A DNA stretch of 64,000 nucleotides from assembly GCF_003097515.1 (NCBI RefSeq), contig NZ_CP029188.1, positions 1,913,001-1,977,000 on the forward strand. Reading direction: 5' to 3'. Of this stretch, positions 1 through 9,798 are shown in pieces. The stretch is from Streptomyces tirandamycinicus (GTDB taxonomy: Bacteria > Actinomycetota > Actinomycetes > Streptomycetales > Streptomycetaceae). The notes under the pieces were generated by a model. That model saw nothing but the letters and a program-made list of their open reading frames with translations. It did not search any database and was not told where the DNA came from. The stretch's first letter is position 1. Each line of letters starts with the position of its first letter. A program made the position numbers and the translations under genes.

Positions 1-1029
1 CGCACCGAGGGCGTCGACAAGCAGATCCTCGCCACCGTGGTCGCCTCGAACGAGCTGGTGAAGCCCGGCTACTCCTACTCCGCCGAGGGGTCGGTGCAGC
101 GCAACAGCTTCACGTCCTACTTCGTCACGGTGCCGAAGGGCGCCCGGACGCTGGAGGTCGCGCTCGGCGGTCTCGCCGCGGGCAGCCAGACCCGGTTCAT
201 CTCGATCCACCCGTACGGCGTGGCGTTCGAGAGCACCGCGTCCACGGTCTGCTACCCGAACTACAACAACCCGGCCAACACCTGCCGCCCGGACGTGCGC
301 TCCTACGCCAACCCGCAGCCGGGTGTCTGGGAGATCGAGGTCGAGTCGCGCCGTACGTCCCCGGTGCTGGACAACCCGTACAAGCTGGACGTCACCCTGC
401 TGGGCGCCACCTTCGACCCGGCGGTGCAGACCCTCCCCGAGGCCGGGGTCGGCACTCCGACGACGGTCGACTGGCAGGTCACCAATGACGCGGCCGCGCT
501 GGAGGGCAAGCTGAAGGGCGGCTCGCTGGGCTCAGCGAAGACCGCGAAGCCGACCATCGCGCAGGACGAGCGCCAGGTGTCCACGGTCACCATCGGCGCG
601 GGCGTCGAGCGGCTGGACGTGGTGATCGGGAACACCTCCGACAAGGGCGCCGACCTGGACCTCGCGGTCCTCAAGGACGGCAGGCTGGTCGGCCAGTCCG
701 CGGACGGCGACTCGGAGGAGTCGGTGTCCCTGGTCAACCCGGCCGCCGGTACGTACACGATCCTCGTCGACGGCTACGCGGTGGCGCCCGGCGGCACCAC
801 GTACGACTACAAGGACGTGTACTTCTCGTCGGCGCTGGGCACCGTCGAGGTCGACGAGTCGAAGACGGTCTCGCTGGCCAACGGCGCGAGCGCGCAGGTC
901 TCCGCCGAGGTGAAGGTGGCCGGTCCCGCACCGGAGGGCCGCCGGTTCTTCGGCGAGGTCCGGCTGGTGAACGCGCGCGGCACCGCCGCGGGCACCGGCA
1001 GCGTGGTGATCGAGAAGGTCGTGCCGTAA
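1..1029 (+). CDS. S8 family (subtilisin-like) secreted peptidase, C-terminal part
   Basis: The reading frame is open from the first base, so the N-terminus and catalytic domain lie outside the window; 342 residues remain. What is visible is beta-rich: a stretch from about residue 20 to 130 resembling the beta-sandwich that follows the catalytic domain in large actinobacterial S8 peptidases, then a pre-peptidase C-terminal (PPC)-like domain around residues 195-265, with the run DLAVLKDGRLVG and a GTYTILVDGYA strand near the end. No catalytic Asp, His or Ser motif is in this portion. I infer an exported tripeptidyl-peptidase or subtilase of about 1,100 residues. A strong hairpin follows the TAA stop. 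The family call rests on the C-terminal architecture only, so a different large secreted protein with PPC domains remains possible. Confidence 0.7.
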   Translation, partial: RTEGVDKQILATVVASNELVKPGYSYSAEGSVQRNSFTSYFVTVPKGARTLEVALGGLAAGSQTRFISIHPYGVAFESTASTVCYPNYNNPANTCRPDVRSYANPQPGVWEIEVESRRTSPVLDNPYKLDVTLLGATFDPAVQTLPEAGVGTPTTVDWQVTNDAAALEGKLKGGSLGSAKTAKPTIAQDERQVSTVTIGAGVERLDVVIGNTSDKGADLDLAVLKDGRLVGQSADGDSEESVSLVNPAAGTYTILVDGYAVAPGGTTYDYKDVYFSSALGTVEVDESKTVSLANGASAQVSAEVKVAGPAPEGRRFFGEVRLVNARGTAAGTGSVVIEKVVP

Positions 1030-1048
1030 CGGTCCGACCTGGTCACGG

Positions 1049-1076
1049 GGGCGGGCGTCCGGCGGGACGCCCGCCC
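1049..1076 (+). terminator. Hairpin after the S8 peptidase gene
   Basis: A perfect 12-bp stem (GGGCGGGCGTCC / GGACGCCCGCCC) with a 4-base loop begins 20 bases after the stop codon. There is no U-tract, as is usual for Streptomyces terminators. Confidence 0.75.
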
Positions 1077-1107
1077 TCCGTGCGTGCGGGCCGCCGCTCG
1101 TGCGTGA

Positions 1108-2262
<1,155 letters not shown>

Positions 2263-2278
2263 TCCGCCCGGATCACCG

Positions 2279-2319
2279 CGGGGCGGGGTCACGTGCCGAG
2301 CGCACGGGACCCCGCCCCG
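2279..2319 (+). terminator. Hairpin after asd
   Basis: Perfect 12-bp inverted repeat CGGGGCGGGGTC / GACCCCGCCCCG with a 17-base loop, 16 bases after the asd stop. Confidence 0.75.
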
Positions 2320-2485
2320 CCGTCGTCACGTCACCCGCCCCCGTCGTACGTCGCCCGCCCCCGGGGAGCCCGCCCGGGGAGCCCGCCCGTGGAGTCCGCC
2401 GGGGGACGGGCGGGCCGTGGGGGGCCCGTGGAAGGATGGGCCGAAACGTCGCATACCGAGGACGCAGAAACGAGGAGATGACCGG

Positions 2486-5056
2486 GTGCCTGGCACAAAC
2501 CTGACCCGCGAAGAGGCACAGGCGCGGGCGCGCCTGATCACCGTTGACTCGTACGAGATCGACCTCGATCTCACCGGGGCGCAGGAGGGCGGCACCTACC
2601 GGTCCGCGACCACCGTGCGCTTCGACTCCGCCGAACACGGCGCGGAGACCTTCATCGACCTGGTGGCCCCCGCGGTGCACGAGGTCGTGCTGAACGGCCG
2701 TCCGCAGGACGTGGCCGCGGTCTTCCGGGACTCGCGGATCGCCCTGCGGCATCTGCACGAGGGCCCGAACGAGCTGACCGTCGTCGCGGACTGCGCGTAC
2801 ACCAACACGGGCGAGGGCCTGCACCGGTTCGTCGACCCGGTGGACCAGCAGACCTACCTCTACACCCAGTTCGAGGTGCCGGACGCCCGCCGGGTGTTCG
2901 CCAACTTCGAGCAGCCCGACCTGAAGGCCACGTTCCGGTTCACCGTGAAGGCGCCGGAGGGCTGGACCGTGGTCTCCAACTCGCCGACGCCGGAGCCCAA
3001 GGACAACGTCTGGCACTTCGAGCCGACCCCGCGGATCTCCACGTACATCACCGCCCTGATCGTGGGTCCGTACCACTCCGTCCACAGCTCCTACGAGAAG
3101 GACGGGCAGAGCGTCCCGCTCGGCATCTACTGCCGCCCGTCGCTGGCCGAGTTCCTGGACGCGGACGCGATCTTCGAGGTCACCCGGCAGGGCTTCGACT
3201 GGTTCCAGGAGAAGTTCGACTACGCCTACCCGTTCGCCAAGTACGACCAGCTCTTCGTGCCGGAGTTCAACGCGGGCGCGATGGAGAACGCGGGCGCGGT
3301 GACCATCCGGGACCAGTACGTGTTCCGCTCGAAGGTGACGGACGCGGCGTACGAGACGCGCGCCGAGACCATCCTGCACGAGTTGGCGCACATGTGGTTC
3401 GGCGACCTGGTCACCATGGAGTGGTGGAACGACCTGTGGCTGAACGAGTCGTTCGCCACCTACACGTCGGTCGCCTGCCAGGCGCACGCGCCCGGCTCCA
3501 GCTGGCCGCAGGCGTGGACGACGTTCGCCAACTCGATGAAGACCTGGGCGTACCGGCAGGACCAGCTCCCGTCCACGCACCCGATCATGGCCGAGATCCG
3601 CGACCTGGACGACGTGCTCGTCAACTTCGACGGAATCACCTACGCCAAGGGCGCCTCGGTGCTGAAGCAGCTCGTCGCCTACGTCGGCACGGACGAGTTC
3701 TTCCGCGGCGTCCAGGCGTACTTCAAGCGGCACGCCTTCGGGAACACCCGGCTGACCGACCTGCTGACCGCGCTGGAGGAGACCAGCGGACGCGATCTGA
3801 AGACCTGGTCCAGGGCCTGGCTGGAGACCGCCGGCATCAACGTCCTGCGGCCGGTGGTGGACACCGACGCGGCCGGGACGATCACCTCGTTCGCGGTGAA
3901 GCAGGAGGCCCCGGCGCTGCCGCCGGGCGCGAAGGGCGAGCCGCTGCTGCGCCCGCACCGCATCGCCATCGGCGCCTACGACCTGGACGAGGCCGGAAGG
4001 CTGGTGCGCACCCACCGCGTCGAGCTGGACGTCGACGGCGAGTTCACCGCGGTGCCGGAACTCGTGGGCAGGCCCCGCCCGGCGGTGGTGCTGCTCAACG
4101 ACGACGACCTGACGTACACCAAGGTCCGCCTGGACGAGGAGTCGCTCAGGACCGTCACCGAGCACCTGGGCGACTTCACCGACTCGCTGCCGCGGGCCCT
4201 GTGCTGGGCCTCGGCGTGGGACATGACCCGCGACGGCGAGCTGCCCGCCCGCGACTACCTGTCGCTGGTGCTGTCGGGCATCGGCAAGGAGTCGGACATC
4301 GGCGTGGTGCAGTCGCTGCACCGGCAGGTGAAGCTCGCCCTGGACCTGTACGCGGCTCCGGAGTGGCGCGAGACGGGGCTGACCCGGTGGACCGACGCGA
4401 CGCTGGCGCATCTGCGCGCGGCGGAGCCGGGCAGCGACCACCAGCTGGCGTGGGCGCGGGCCTTCGCCGCGACCGCGCGCACCCCGCAGCAGCTGGACCT
4501 GCTGCAGGCGCTGCTGGAGGGCCGTGACTCGATCGAGGGCCTGGCCATGGACACGGAGCTGCGCTGGGCGTTCGTGGAGCGGCTGGCGGCGACCGGGGTA
4601 TACGACGAGGAGGAGATCGCGGCCGAGCTGGAGCGGGACCGCACGGCCGCCGGTGAGCGGCACGCGGCGACGGCCCGGGCGGCCCGTCCGACGCCGGAGG
4701 CCAAGGCCGAGGCCTGGGAGTCGGTCGTCGGGACCGGCGAGCTGCCGAACGCGGTGCAGGAGGCCGTCATCGGCGGGTTCGTCCAGACCGACCAGCGCGA
4801 GCTGCTTGCCCCGTACACGGAGAAGTACTTCTCGGCGGTCAAGGGCGTGTGGGAGTCGCGCTCCCACGAGATCGCCCAGCAGATCGCGGTGGGCCTCTAC
4901 CCCGCGCTCCAGGTGTCGGCCAAGACGCTGGACGCGACGGACGCATGGCTGGATTCCGCCGCCCCGAACGCGGCGCTGCGCCGGCTCGTCCTGGAGTCCC
5001 GCGCCGGTGTGGAGCGGGCCCTGAAGGCCCGCGCGGCGGACGCGGCGGCGTCCTGA
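2486..5056 (+). CDS. pepN: Aminopeptidase N (M1 family)
   Basis: Cytosolic zinc aminopeptidase that removes N-terminal residues from peptides. The start is the GTG at 2486, preceded by GAGGAG and giving MPGTNLTREEAQ, the conserved start of Streptomyces PepN; the longer upstream extension lacks a ribosome site. Length 856 aa is typical. Diagnostic motifs are present: the substrate-anchoring GAMEN at about residue 270, and the zinc site HELAH followed 18 residues later by the third ligand in WLNE. A C-terminal ERAP1-like helical domain follows. No signal peptide is seen, in line with an intracellular role. Single gene with a strong terminator downstream. Confidence 0.96.
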   Translation: MPGTNLTREEAQARARLITVDSYEIDLDLTGAQEGGTYRSATTVRFDSAEHGAETFIDLVAPAVHEVVLNGRPQDVAAVFRDSRIALRHLHEGPNELTVVADCAYTNTGEGLHRFVDPVDQQTYLYTQFEVPDARRVFANFEQPDLKATFRFTVKAPEGWTVVSNSPTPEPKDNVWHFEPTPRISTYITALIVGPYHSVHSSYEKDGQSVPLGIYCRPSLAEFLDADAIFEVTRQGFDWFQEKFDYAYPFAKYDQLFVPEFNAGAMENAGAVTIRDQYVFRSKVTDAAYETRAETILHELAHMWFGDLVTMEWWNDLWLNESFATYTSVACQAHAPGSSWPQAWTTFANSMKTWAYRQDQLPSTHPIMAEIRDLDDVLVNFDGITYAKGASVLKQLVAYVGTDEFFRGVQAYFKRHAFGNTRLTDLLTALEETSGRDLKTWSRAWLETAGINVLRPVVDTDAAGTITSFAVKQEAPALPPGAKGEPLLRPHRIAIGAYDLDEAGRLVRTHRVELDVDGEFTAVPELVGRPRPAVVLLNDDDLTYTKVRLDEESLRTVTEHLGDFTDSLPRALCWASAWDMTRDGELPARDYLSLVLSGIGKESDIGVVQSLHRQVKLALDLYAAPEWRETGLTRWTDATLAHLRAAEPGSDHQLAWARAFAATARTPQQLDLLQALLEGRDSIEGLAMDTELRWAFVERLAATGVYDEEEIAAELERDRTAAGERHAATARAARPTPEAKAEAWESVVGTGELPNAVQEAVIGGFVQTDQRELLAPYTEKYFSAVKGVWESRSHEIAQQIAVGLYPALQVSAKTLDATDAWLDSAAPNAALRRLVLESRAGVERALKARAADAAAS

Positions 5057-5089
5057 CCTGCGGGGCCGCGAGCCCCGTACGACGCGCTG

Positions 5090-5126
5090 GAGGGCGCCCC
5101 GGAACCATCGTGTCCGGGGCGCCCTC
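5090..5126 (+). terminator. Hairpin after pepN
   Basis: Perfect 14-bp stem GAGGGCGCCCCGGA / TCCGGGGCGCCCTC with a 9-base loop, 34 bases after the pepN stop. Confidence 0.8.
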
Positions 5127-5258
5127 TCGTATGTCCGGAGAGCGCCGTCGGCCGCCTGTCTGAAGTGTGACCATGCGTCAACAGCCGTTCGCACAAACGA
5201 CTATGCTCCCTCACCGTCGTCATATGATCGTTTCGGTTCGGATGATTCAAGGGTGCTG

Positions 5259-6755
5259 ATGATCCGTGAGGAATCGTCGCCCGGAAGTGGCAACCCGCGC
5301 CCCGCGGCCGCTTTCGGGTGGCTGCTGCCCGCCACTCTGACAGTCGTCGGCACCGTGGTCACGGTGCTGCTGGCCCCCGCCCCGGCCCGGGGCCCCGTCG
5401 CGGTGCTCGGAGCCGTCGCCGCGGTCGCGCTCGCCGCCGTCGGCGCCGAGGCCGCCCGCCGCGGCAGGATGATCGGCTCGCTGCGCCGTGCCGTCGCCGA
5501 ACGCGACTCCGTACTGGCCCAGCAGGCCTCCCGTACGGCGCACCTCGCCGGCACCCTGCTGCCGGACGTCGTGGAGCGGCTGCGCAAGGGCGAGTTCCCG
5601 GAGGACGTGCTCGCCTCGCTCGACGCCCCCGAGTCCCACCGGGCCGTCGTCCGCACCGTGCTCGACGCCGTCGTCGCCGAGGAGGACCTGCGCGAGTCCG
5701 CCCAGCGCGCCTTCGTGAACATCGCCCGCCGGGTTCAGGCCATCGTCCACCGGCAGGCCCAGGAGCTCAGGGAGATGGAGGACCGGCACGGCAAGTCGCC
5801 CGAGGTCTTCGGCGACCTGCTCCGCCTCGACCACGGCACCGCGCTGATCGGCCGGCTCGCCGACTCCATCGCGGTGCTCGGCGGCACCAGGCCCGGCCGC
5901 CAGTGGAGCCGGGCCGTGCCCCTGTACAGCGTGCTGCGCGGCGCCATGTCGCGGATCATCGACTACCAGCGCGTCGAGCTGCACTCCGTCTCCGAGGTGG
6001 CTGTCACCGGCCCCGCCGTCGAGCCGCTGATCCACGCGCTGGCCGAGCTCCTCGACAACGCGACCCGCTACTCCCCGCCGCAGACCAAGGTCCATCTGAC
6101 CGCCGTCGACGTCCAGTCGGGCATCGCCGTCGAGATCGAGGACGGCGGCGTCAGCATGAGCGAGGAGGCCCGCGAGCGTGCGGAGCGGATGCTGAGCCAG
6201 GCCCGGCAGGGCATCGACCTCAACGACCTCGGTGAGACGCCGCGCCTCGGCCTCGCCGTGGTCGGCCGGCTGGCGCAGGCCTACGGCTTCCAGGTCTCGC
6301 TGCGGCCGTCCGCGTACGGCGGCGTGCGCGCGGTCCTCGTCGTGCCGCAGGACCTGATCACCACGACCGCGGCGGCGACCGGTCTCGCCCACGGCATCGG
6401 AGCCGCGTCGGTGCCCCGGACGACCCTCCCGCCGGAGGCGGCCCAGGCCGCGCCGAGCACCCCGGCCCGCGGCGCGGCTCCGGTGCCCGCCCCGCGGCGG
6501 CCGGCCACCGGGCCGGTGACGTCCGAGCCGGACCCGGTGGTGGTGGAGCGGACGCCGAACGGCCTCCCCCAGCGGCGCCGCAGGACGCCCGCCGTCCCGC
6601 CCGCCGCCCCGAACACGCCGGCGTCGTCCACGCCGGACCCGGCTCCGCAGCAGGAGCCCACTCCGCAGGTGCAGCCCGGAATGTGGCTGGCCGCCTTCCA
6701 GAGCGGCCTGTCCGGGGAGCCCACCGACGCCAGCAAGGGGAACACACAGCCATGA
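5259..6755 (+). CDS. cvnA: Conservon CvnA: sensor-like histidine kinase
   Basis: First gene of a conservon, the four-gene actinomycete module coupling a membrane histidine-kinase-like protein to a small GTPase. Residues about 20-75 carry two hydrophobic segments (WLLPATLTVVGTVVTVLLA and VAVLGAVAAVALAAV). A segment LLRLDHGTALIGRL resembles the phospho-acceptor helix, and the HATPase region has LAELLDNATRYSPP (N box), EIEDGGVSMSEE and a later G box RLGLAVVGRLAQAYG. The C-terminal ~130 residues are Pro/Ala-rich and probably disordered. The ATG at 5259 is preferred over GTG 5253 because AAGGG lies five bases before it. The stop overlaps the next ATG (ATGA), so the four genes are an operon. Confidence 0.9.
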   Translation: MIREESSPGSGNPRPAAAFGWLLPATLTVVGTVVTVLLAPAPARGPVAVLGAVAAVALAAVGAEAARRGRMIGSLRRAVAERDSVLAQQASRTAHLAGTLLPDVVERLRKGEFPEDVLASLDAPESHRAVVRTVLDAVVAEEDLRESAQRAFVNIARRVQAIVHRQAQELREMEDRHGKSPEVFGDLLRLDHGTALIGRLADSIAVLGGTRPGRQWSRAVPLYSVLRGAMSRIIDYQRVELHSVSEVAVTGPAVEPLIHALAELLDNATRYSPPQTKVHLTAVDVQSGIAVEIEDGGVSMSEEARERAERMLSQARQGIDLNDLGETPRLGLAVVGRLAQAYGFQVSLRPSAYGGVRAVLVVPQDLITTTAAATGLAHGIGAASVPRTTLPPEAAQAAPSTPARGAAPVPAPRRPATGPVTSEPDPVVVERTPNGLPQRRRRTPAVPPAAPNTPASSTPDPAPQQEPTPQVQPGMWLAAFQSGLSGEPTDASKGNTQP

Positions 6756-7159
6756 TTCAGCAGCAGGCCAACATGGACTGGATGCTCAAGGACCTCGCGG
6801 AAGGCGTGCCGCAGACCAGGCACGTGGTCGTGCTCTCCGCCGACGGTCTGCGCATGGCCCAGTACGGCACGGACACCGACACCGCCGACCGGCTCGCCGC
6901 CGCGTGCGCGGGCCTCCAGTCCCTCGCCGCCGCGGTGGGGGCCGAACTCCCGCACAGCGACGCCCGGATGCGGCTCGTCGTGATCGAGATGGACGGGGGC
7001 TTCTTCTACCTGATGGCCGCCGGCGCCGGCGCCTTCCTCGCCGTGCTCGCCGACGAGGGCGTGGACGCCGGACTCATGGGCCAGCGGATGCGCGACCTGG
7101 TGCTGCGGATCGGCGCCCACCTGAGCAGCCCGCCCCGGCAGGACGGTGCGGCCAGGTGA
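6752..7159 (+). CDS. cvnB: Conservon CvnB: roadblock/LC7 domain protein
   Basis: A 135-aa single-domain roadblock/LC7 protein. The pattern HVVVLSADGLRMAQYG followed by TADRLAAACAGLQSLA and a C-terminal DLVLRIG helix is typical. Roadblock proteins form dimers that regulate Ras-like GTPases and are thought to act on the partner CvnD; this role is inferred from family knowledge. Start ATG 6752 overlaps the cvnA stop by four bases, with AAGGGG 11 bases upstream. Confidence 0.92.
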   Translation: MIQQQANMDWMLKDLAEGVPQTRHVVVLSADGLRMAQYGTDTDTADRLAAACAGLQSLAAAVGAELPHSDARMRLVVIEMDGGFFYLMAAGAGAFLAVLADEGVDAGLMGQRMRDLVLRIGAHLSSPPRQDGAAR

Positions 7160-7518
7160 GCCACCCGGGCGGCGGGGACTGGGAGGAGGCCAGTCCCGAG
7201 CGGCTGTACGTCATCACCGGCGGCCGCAGCAGCACGTCCGCCCCCGTCGAACTCGACCTGGTCACGCTGATCGTGGCCAGGTCCCGGCCGAAGCCCGGCA
7301 TGCAGCCGGAGCACGCGGCGATTCTCGAGCTGTGCCAGTCGCCCCTGTCCGTCGCGGAGGTCTCCGCGTACTCGGGGCTCCCGGTCAGCGTCGTCACCGT
7401 CCTGCTCGGCGACCTCCTCGCCGGAGGACGGGTGGTCGCACGCGCGCCCGTCCCACCCGCCAGACTCCCCGACCGCGCTTTGATTGAGGCAGTGATCGAT
7501 GGACTTCAGAAGCTCTGA
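7156..7518 (+). CDS. cvnC: Conservon CvnC: DUF742 protein
   Basis: A 120-aa DUF742 protein with the characteristic RLYVITGGR near the N-terminus and a winged-helix-like second half (LCQSPLSVAEVSAYSGLPV, then LGDLLAGGRV). Its biochemical role is not known; in conservons it is found associated with the other Cvn proteins at the membrane. GTG 7156 overlaps the cvnB stop (GTGA), and its own end overlaps cvnD by 20 bases. Confidence 0.9.
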   Translation: MSHPGGGDWEEASPERLYVITGGRSSTSAPVELDLVTLIVARSRPKPGMQPEHAAILELCQSPLSVAEVSAYSGLPVSVVTVLLGDLLAGGRVVARAPVPPARLPDRALIEAVIDGLQKL

Positions 7519-8128
7519 GCAGCCGGTACGGACGACCGGGCCGCGGAGCGAGGACGCGCTGCCCGAGACGGCCGCGGCCGCCGTCAAGGTGGTGATCGTG
7601 GGCGGCTTCGGGGTCGGCAAGACGACGCTGGTCGGATCGGTCAGCGAGATCCGCCCGCTGACCACCGAGGAGACGATGACCCAGGCCGGTGTCGGCATCG
7701 ACGACACCTCGGGCATCGGCGGCAAGAACGCAACGACCGTGGCGATGGACTTCGGCCGGATCTCCGTCAACGAGGAACTGGTGCTGTACCTGTTCGGCAC
7801 GCCGGGGCAGGAGCGCTTCTGGTTCCTGTGGCGCGGGCTGTTCGAGGGCGCGCTGGGCGCGGTGGTGCTGGTCGACACCCGGCGGCTGGAGGTCAGCTTC
7901 GACGTCATCGGCCGGCTGGAGGAGCGGTCCGTGCCGTTCGTCGTGGCCGTCAACTCCTTCCCGGACGCGCCGGACCACCCGGTCGAGGAGCTCCGCGGGG
8001 CGCTCGATCTCCCGGAGTCGGTGCCGATCGTGACCTGCGACGCCCGGCAGCGGTCGTCGAGCAGGGACGTGCTGATGACGCTGATGCGGTATCTGCAGGG
8101 CCTGGCGGCGGAGCAGCAGGCGTCCTGA
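7499..8128 (+). CDS. cvnD: Conservon CvnD: small GTP-binding protein
   Basis: A 209-aa MglA/Ras-like GTPase. P-loop GGFGVGKTTLVGS at about residues 37-49, a switch II-like LFGTPGQERFWF where the usual DxxG is replaced by GTPGQ, and a base-specificity AVNSF in place of NKxD. These deviations are normal for CvnD proteins. It is the output GTPase of the conservon. Start ATG 7499 lies within the cvnC end, and no separate ribosome site is needed if translation is coupled. Confidence 0.92.
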   Translation: MDFRSSEQPVRTTGPRSEDALPETAAAAVKVVIVGGFGVGKTTLVGSVSEIRPLTTEETMTQAGVGIDDTSGIGGKNATTVAMDFGRISVNEELVLYLFGTPGQERFWFLWRGLFEGALGAVVLVDTRRLEVSFDVIGRLEERSVPFVVAVNSFPDAPDHPVEELRGALDLPESVPIVTCDARQRSSSRDVLMTLMRYLQGLAAEQQAS

Positions 8129-8446
8129 GCGGGCGGGCCGGGCGGCTCCTGGGCCGAGGGCCCGAGCCCCCCGGGCGGGCCGTCGGTGCCGCCCGGGCCG
8201 CCCCCTCGTACCCGCCCGGCGAACGCCCGGGCCGCCCTCGTCACCGTTCGCCGGGCGCCGGGCCCGCCCTCGTACCCGCCCGGCGGGCCGCCCGCCACCC
8301 GGGTGGGCGCCCCGCCTCCGGGTGAGTGGAGCAGTCGGGGGAGATCGGTGCACGCGGACCGGCGATCGGCTGACAAGGGCTCAAGCGGCGGCGCGACCGG
8401 GTCGAGAAACGGTGATGTGATCATCGTCGATCGGATGGGAGTCCCC
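8129..8446. repeat. Intergenic region with GC-rich direct repeats
   Basis: No gene is seen here. CCCTCGTACCCGCCCGGCG occurs exactly twice (8203-8221 and 8267-8285), with a degenerate third copy between them (from 8235). The segment is C/G-skewed and could fold strongly; it separates the conservon from the subtilase gene. Confidence 0.6.
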
Positions 8447-9676
8447 ATGCGACTGTTCGCGCGCCGCGCGGTCGCCGCTCTGCTGCTCGCCGTGTCGGCG
8501 GCAGCCCCCGGACCGGCCGCGGCGGCCGGCACGGAGGGGCCGACCCCCGCCCCGCTGTACCGGTCGTCCGAGCCGGTGAAGGGCAGCTACATCGTCTCCC
8601 TCCGGGAGGGCGCCGACCCGGCCGCGGTCGCCCGGGACGCGGGTGTGAAGCGCCGGTACACCTACAACCGGGCCATGCGCGGGTTCTCCGCGACGCTGAA
8701 CGCGGCCCAGCTCAACGCCCTGCGGCTCGCACCGGGCGTGGCGGCCGTGGAGGAGGACGCGCGGGTGTCCGCGCGCGGGCTCCCCGAGGGGCCGCGCGTC
8801 CCGTCCGCCGCCCGTCTCGCGGACCCGGGCGTCGCCACGGCGTTCCGCAGGCAGGCCGCGAGCTGGGGACTGGACCGCGCGGACCAGCGGGCCCTGCCGC
8901 TGGACGGGCAGTTCACCGCGACGTCGACGGGCTGGGGCGTCACGGTCTACGTCGTAGACACCGGGATCGACTACGGTCACAGCGAGTTCGGCGGCCGGGC
9001 CGTGGCCGGGTTCGACGCCATCGGCGACGGGCGCCGCGGCCAGGACTGCGAGGGCCACGGCACCCATGTCGCGGGGACGGTGGCGGGGGCCGCGTACGGG
9101 GTGGCGCCGCAGGCCCATGTGGTCAGCGTCCGGGTGCTCGACTGCGAGGGTGAGGGTGCCTGGTCCAGGATCATCGCGGGCCTCGACTGGGTGGCGAAGA
9201 ACGCCCGGCACCCCGCCGTGCTGAACGCCTCCCTCGGAGGCCCCGTGTCCCCCTCCGCCAACGCCGCCGCCCGGGCCGTCTTCGACAGCGGGGTGCTGCC
9301 CGTCGTCGCGGCGGGCAACTCCGCGGAGGACGCGTGCGGGGTCTCGCCCGCGAGCGCGCCGAACGTCCTGACGGTCGGTGCGACCGACACGGCGGACACC
9401 GAGACCGACTACAGCAACTACGGCGAGTGCCTCCGGCTGTACGCCCCGGGCAGCGACATCACGTCCGCGCGGATGGGCGGTGGCACGACGTCGATGAACG
9501 GCACCTCGATGGCCGCACCGCACGTGGCCGGGGTCGCCGCGCTCTACAAGGCGGCCCACCCCGCGGCCGGCCCGCAGGAGGTCGCCGACTGGCTCATCGC
9601 CCAGTCCACGAAGAACGTCGTGCGGAGCATCACCCGCGGGTCGCCGAACCGGCTCCTCTTCACCGGCGGGCTGTGA
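8447..9676 (+). CDS. Secreted S8 subtilase with I9 propeptide
   Basis: A 409-aa exported serine endopeptidase. ATG 8447 is chosen for GGGAG five bases upstream; it gives a compact signal peptide (MRLFARRAVAALLLAVSAAA, cleavage expected near AAA-GTEG). Residues about 45-115 are the I9 inhibitor-chaperone propeptide (GSYIVSLREGADPAAVARDA, FSATLNAAQLNAL, VAAVEEDARV). The catalytic triad is intact: Asp in VYVVDTGIDYGHSEF, His in GHGTHVAGTVAG, Ser in NGTSMAAPHVAG. The fold resembles proteinase K-type Streptomyces enzymes. It stands alone and converges on the exporter gene downstream. Confidence 0.95.
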   Translation: MRLFARRAVAALLLAVSAAAPGPAAAAGTEGPTPAPLYRSSEPVKGSYIVSLREGADPAAVARDAGVKRRYTYNRAMRGFSATLNAAQLNALRLAPGVAAVEEDARVSARGLPEGPRVPSAARLADPGVATAFRRQAASWGLDRADQRALPLDGQFTATSTGWGVTVYVVDTGIDYGHSEFGGRAVAGFDAIGDGRRGQDCEGHGTHVAGTVAGAAYGVAPQAHVVSVRVLDCEGEGAWSRIIAGLDWVAKNARHPAVLNASLGGPVSPSANAAARAVFDSGVLPVVAAGNSAEDACGVSPASAPNVLTVGATDTADTETDYSNYGECLRLYAPGSDITSARMGGGTTSMNGTSMAAPHVAGVAALYKAAHPAAGPQEVADWLIAQSTKNVVRSITRGSPNRLLFTGGL

Positions 9677-9788
9677 CCCCGCCCGCACATCGCCTGCCGC
9701 CCGGACCGGCGGGCGGGGCGGTGGCGGGAGGACTGCGCCGGGCGGTGGGCACCGGCCGGATGCCGTCGACGGCATGCGACCGGTGCCC
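9677..9788. terminator. Two hairpins between convergent genes
   Basis: A 10-bp stem (CCCCGCCCGC at 9677-9686, GCGGGCGGGG at 9709-9718) starts one base after the subtilase stop. It is followed by a second, symmetric structure at 9747-9788: GGGCACCGG and ATGCCGTC pair with GACGGCAT and CCGGTGCCC around a 4x4 internal loop. The symmetry suits bidirectional termination for the convergent gene pair. Confidence 0.7.
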
Positions 9789-9798
9789 GCGTGGCCGC

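Noticed and set aside
2273..5194. 973-codon minus-strand frame opposite pepN
   Set aside because: Antisense to an unmistakable M1 aminopeptidase; no domains and no ribosome site.
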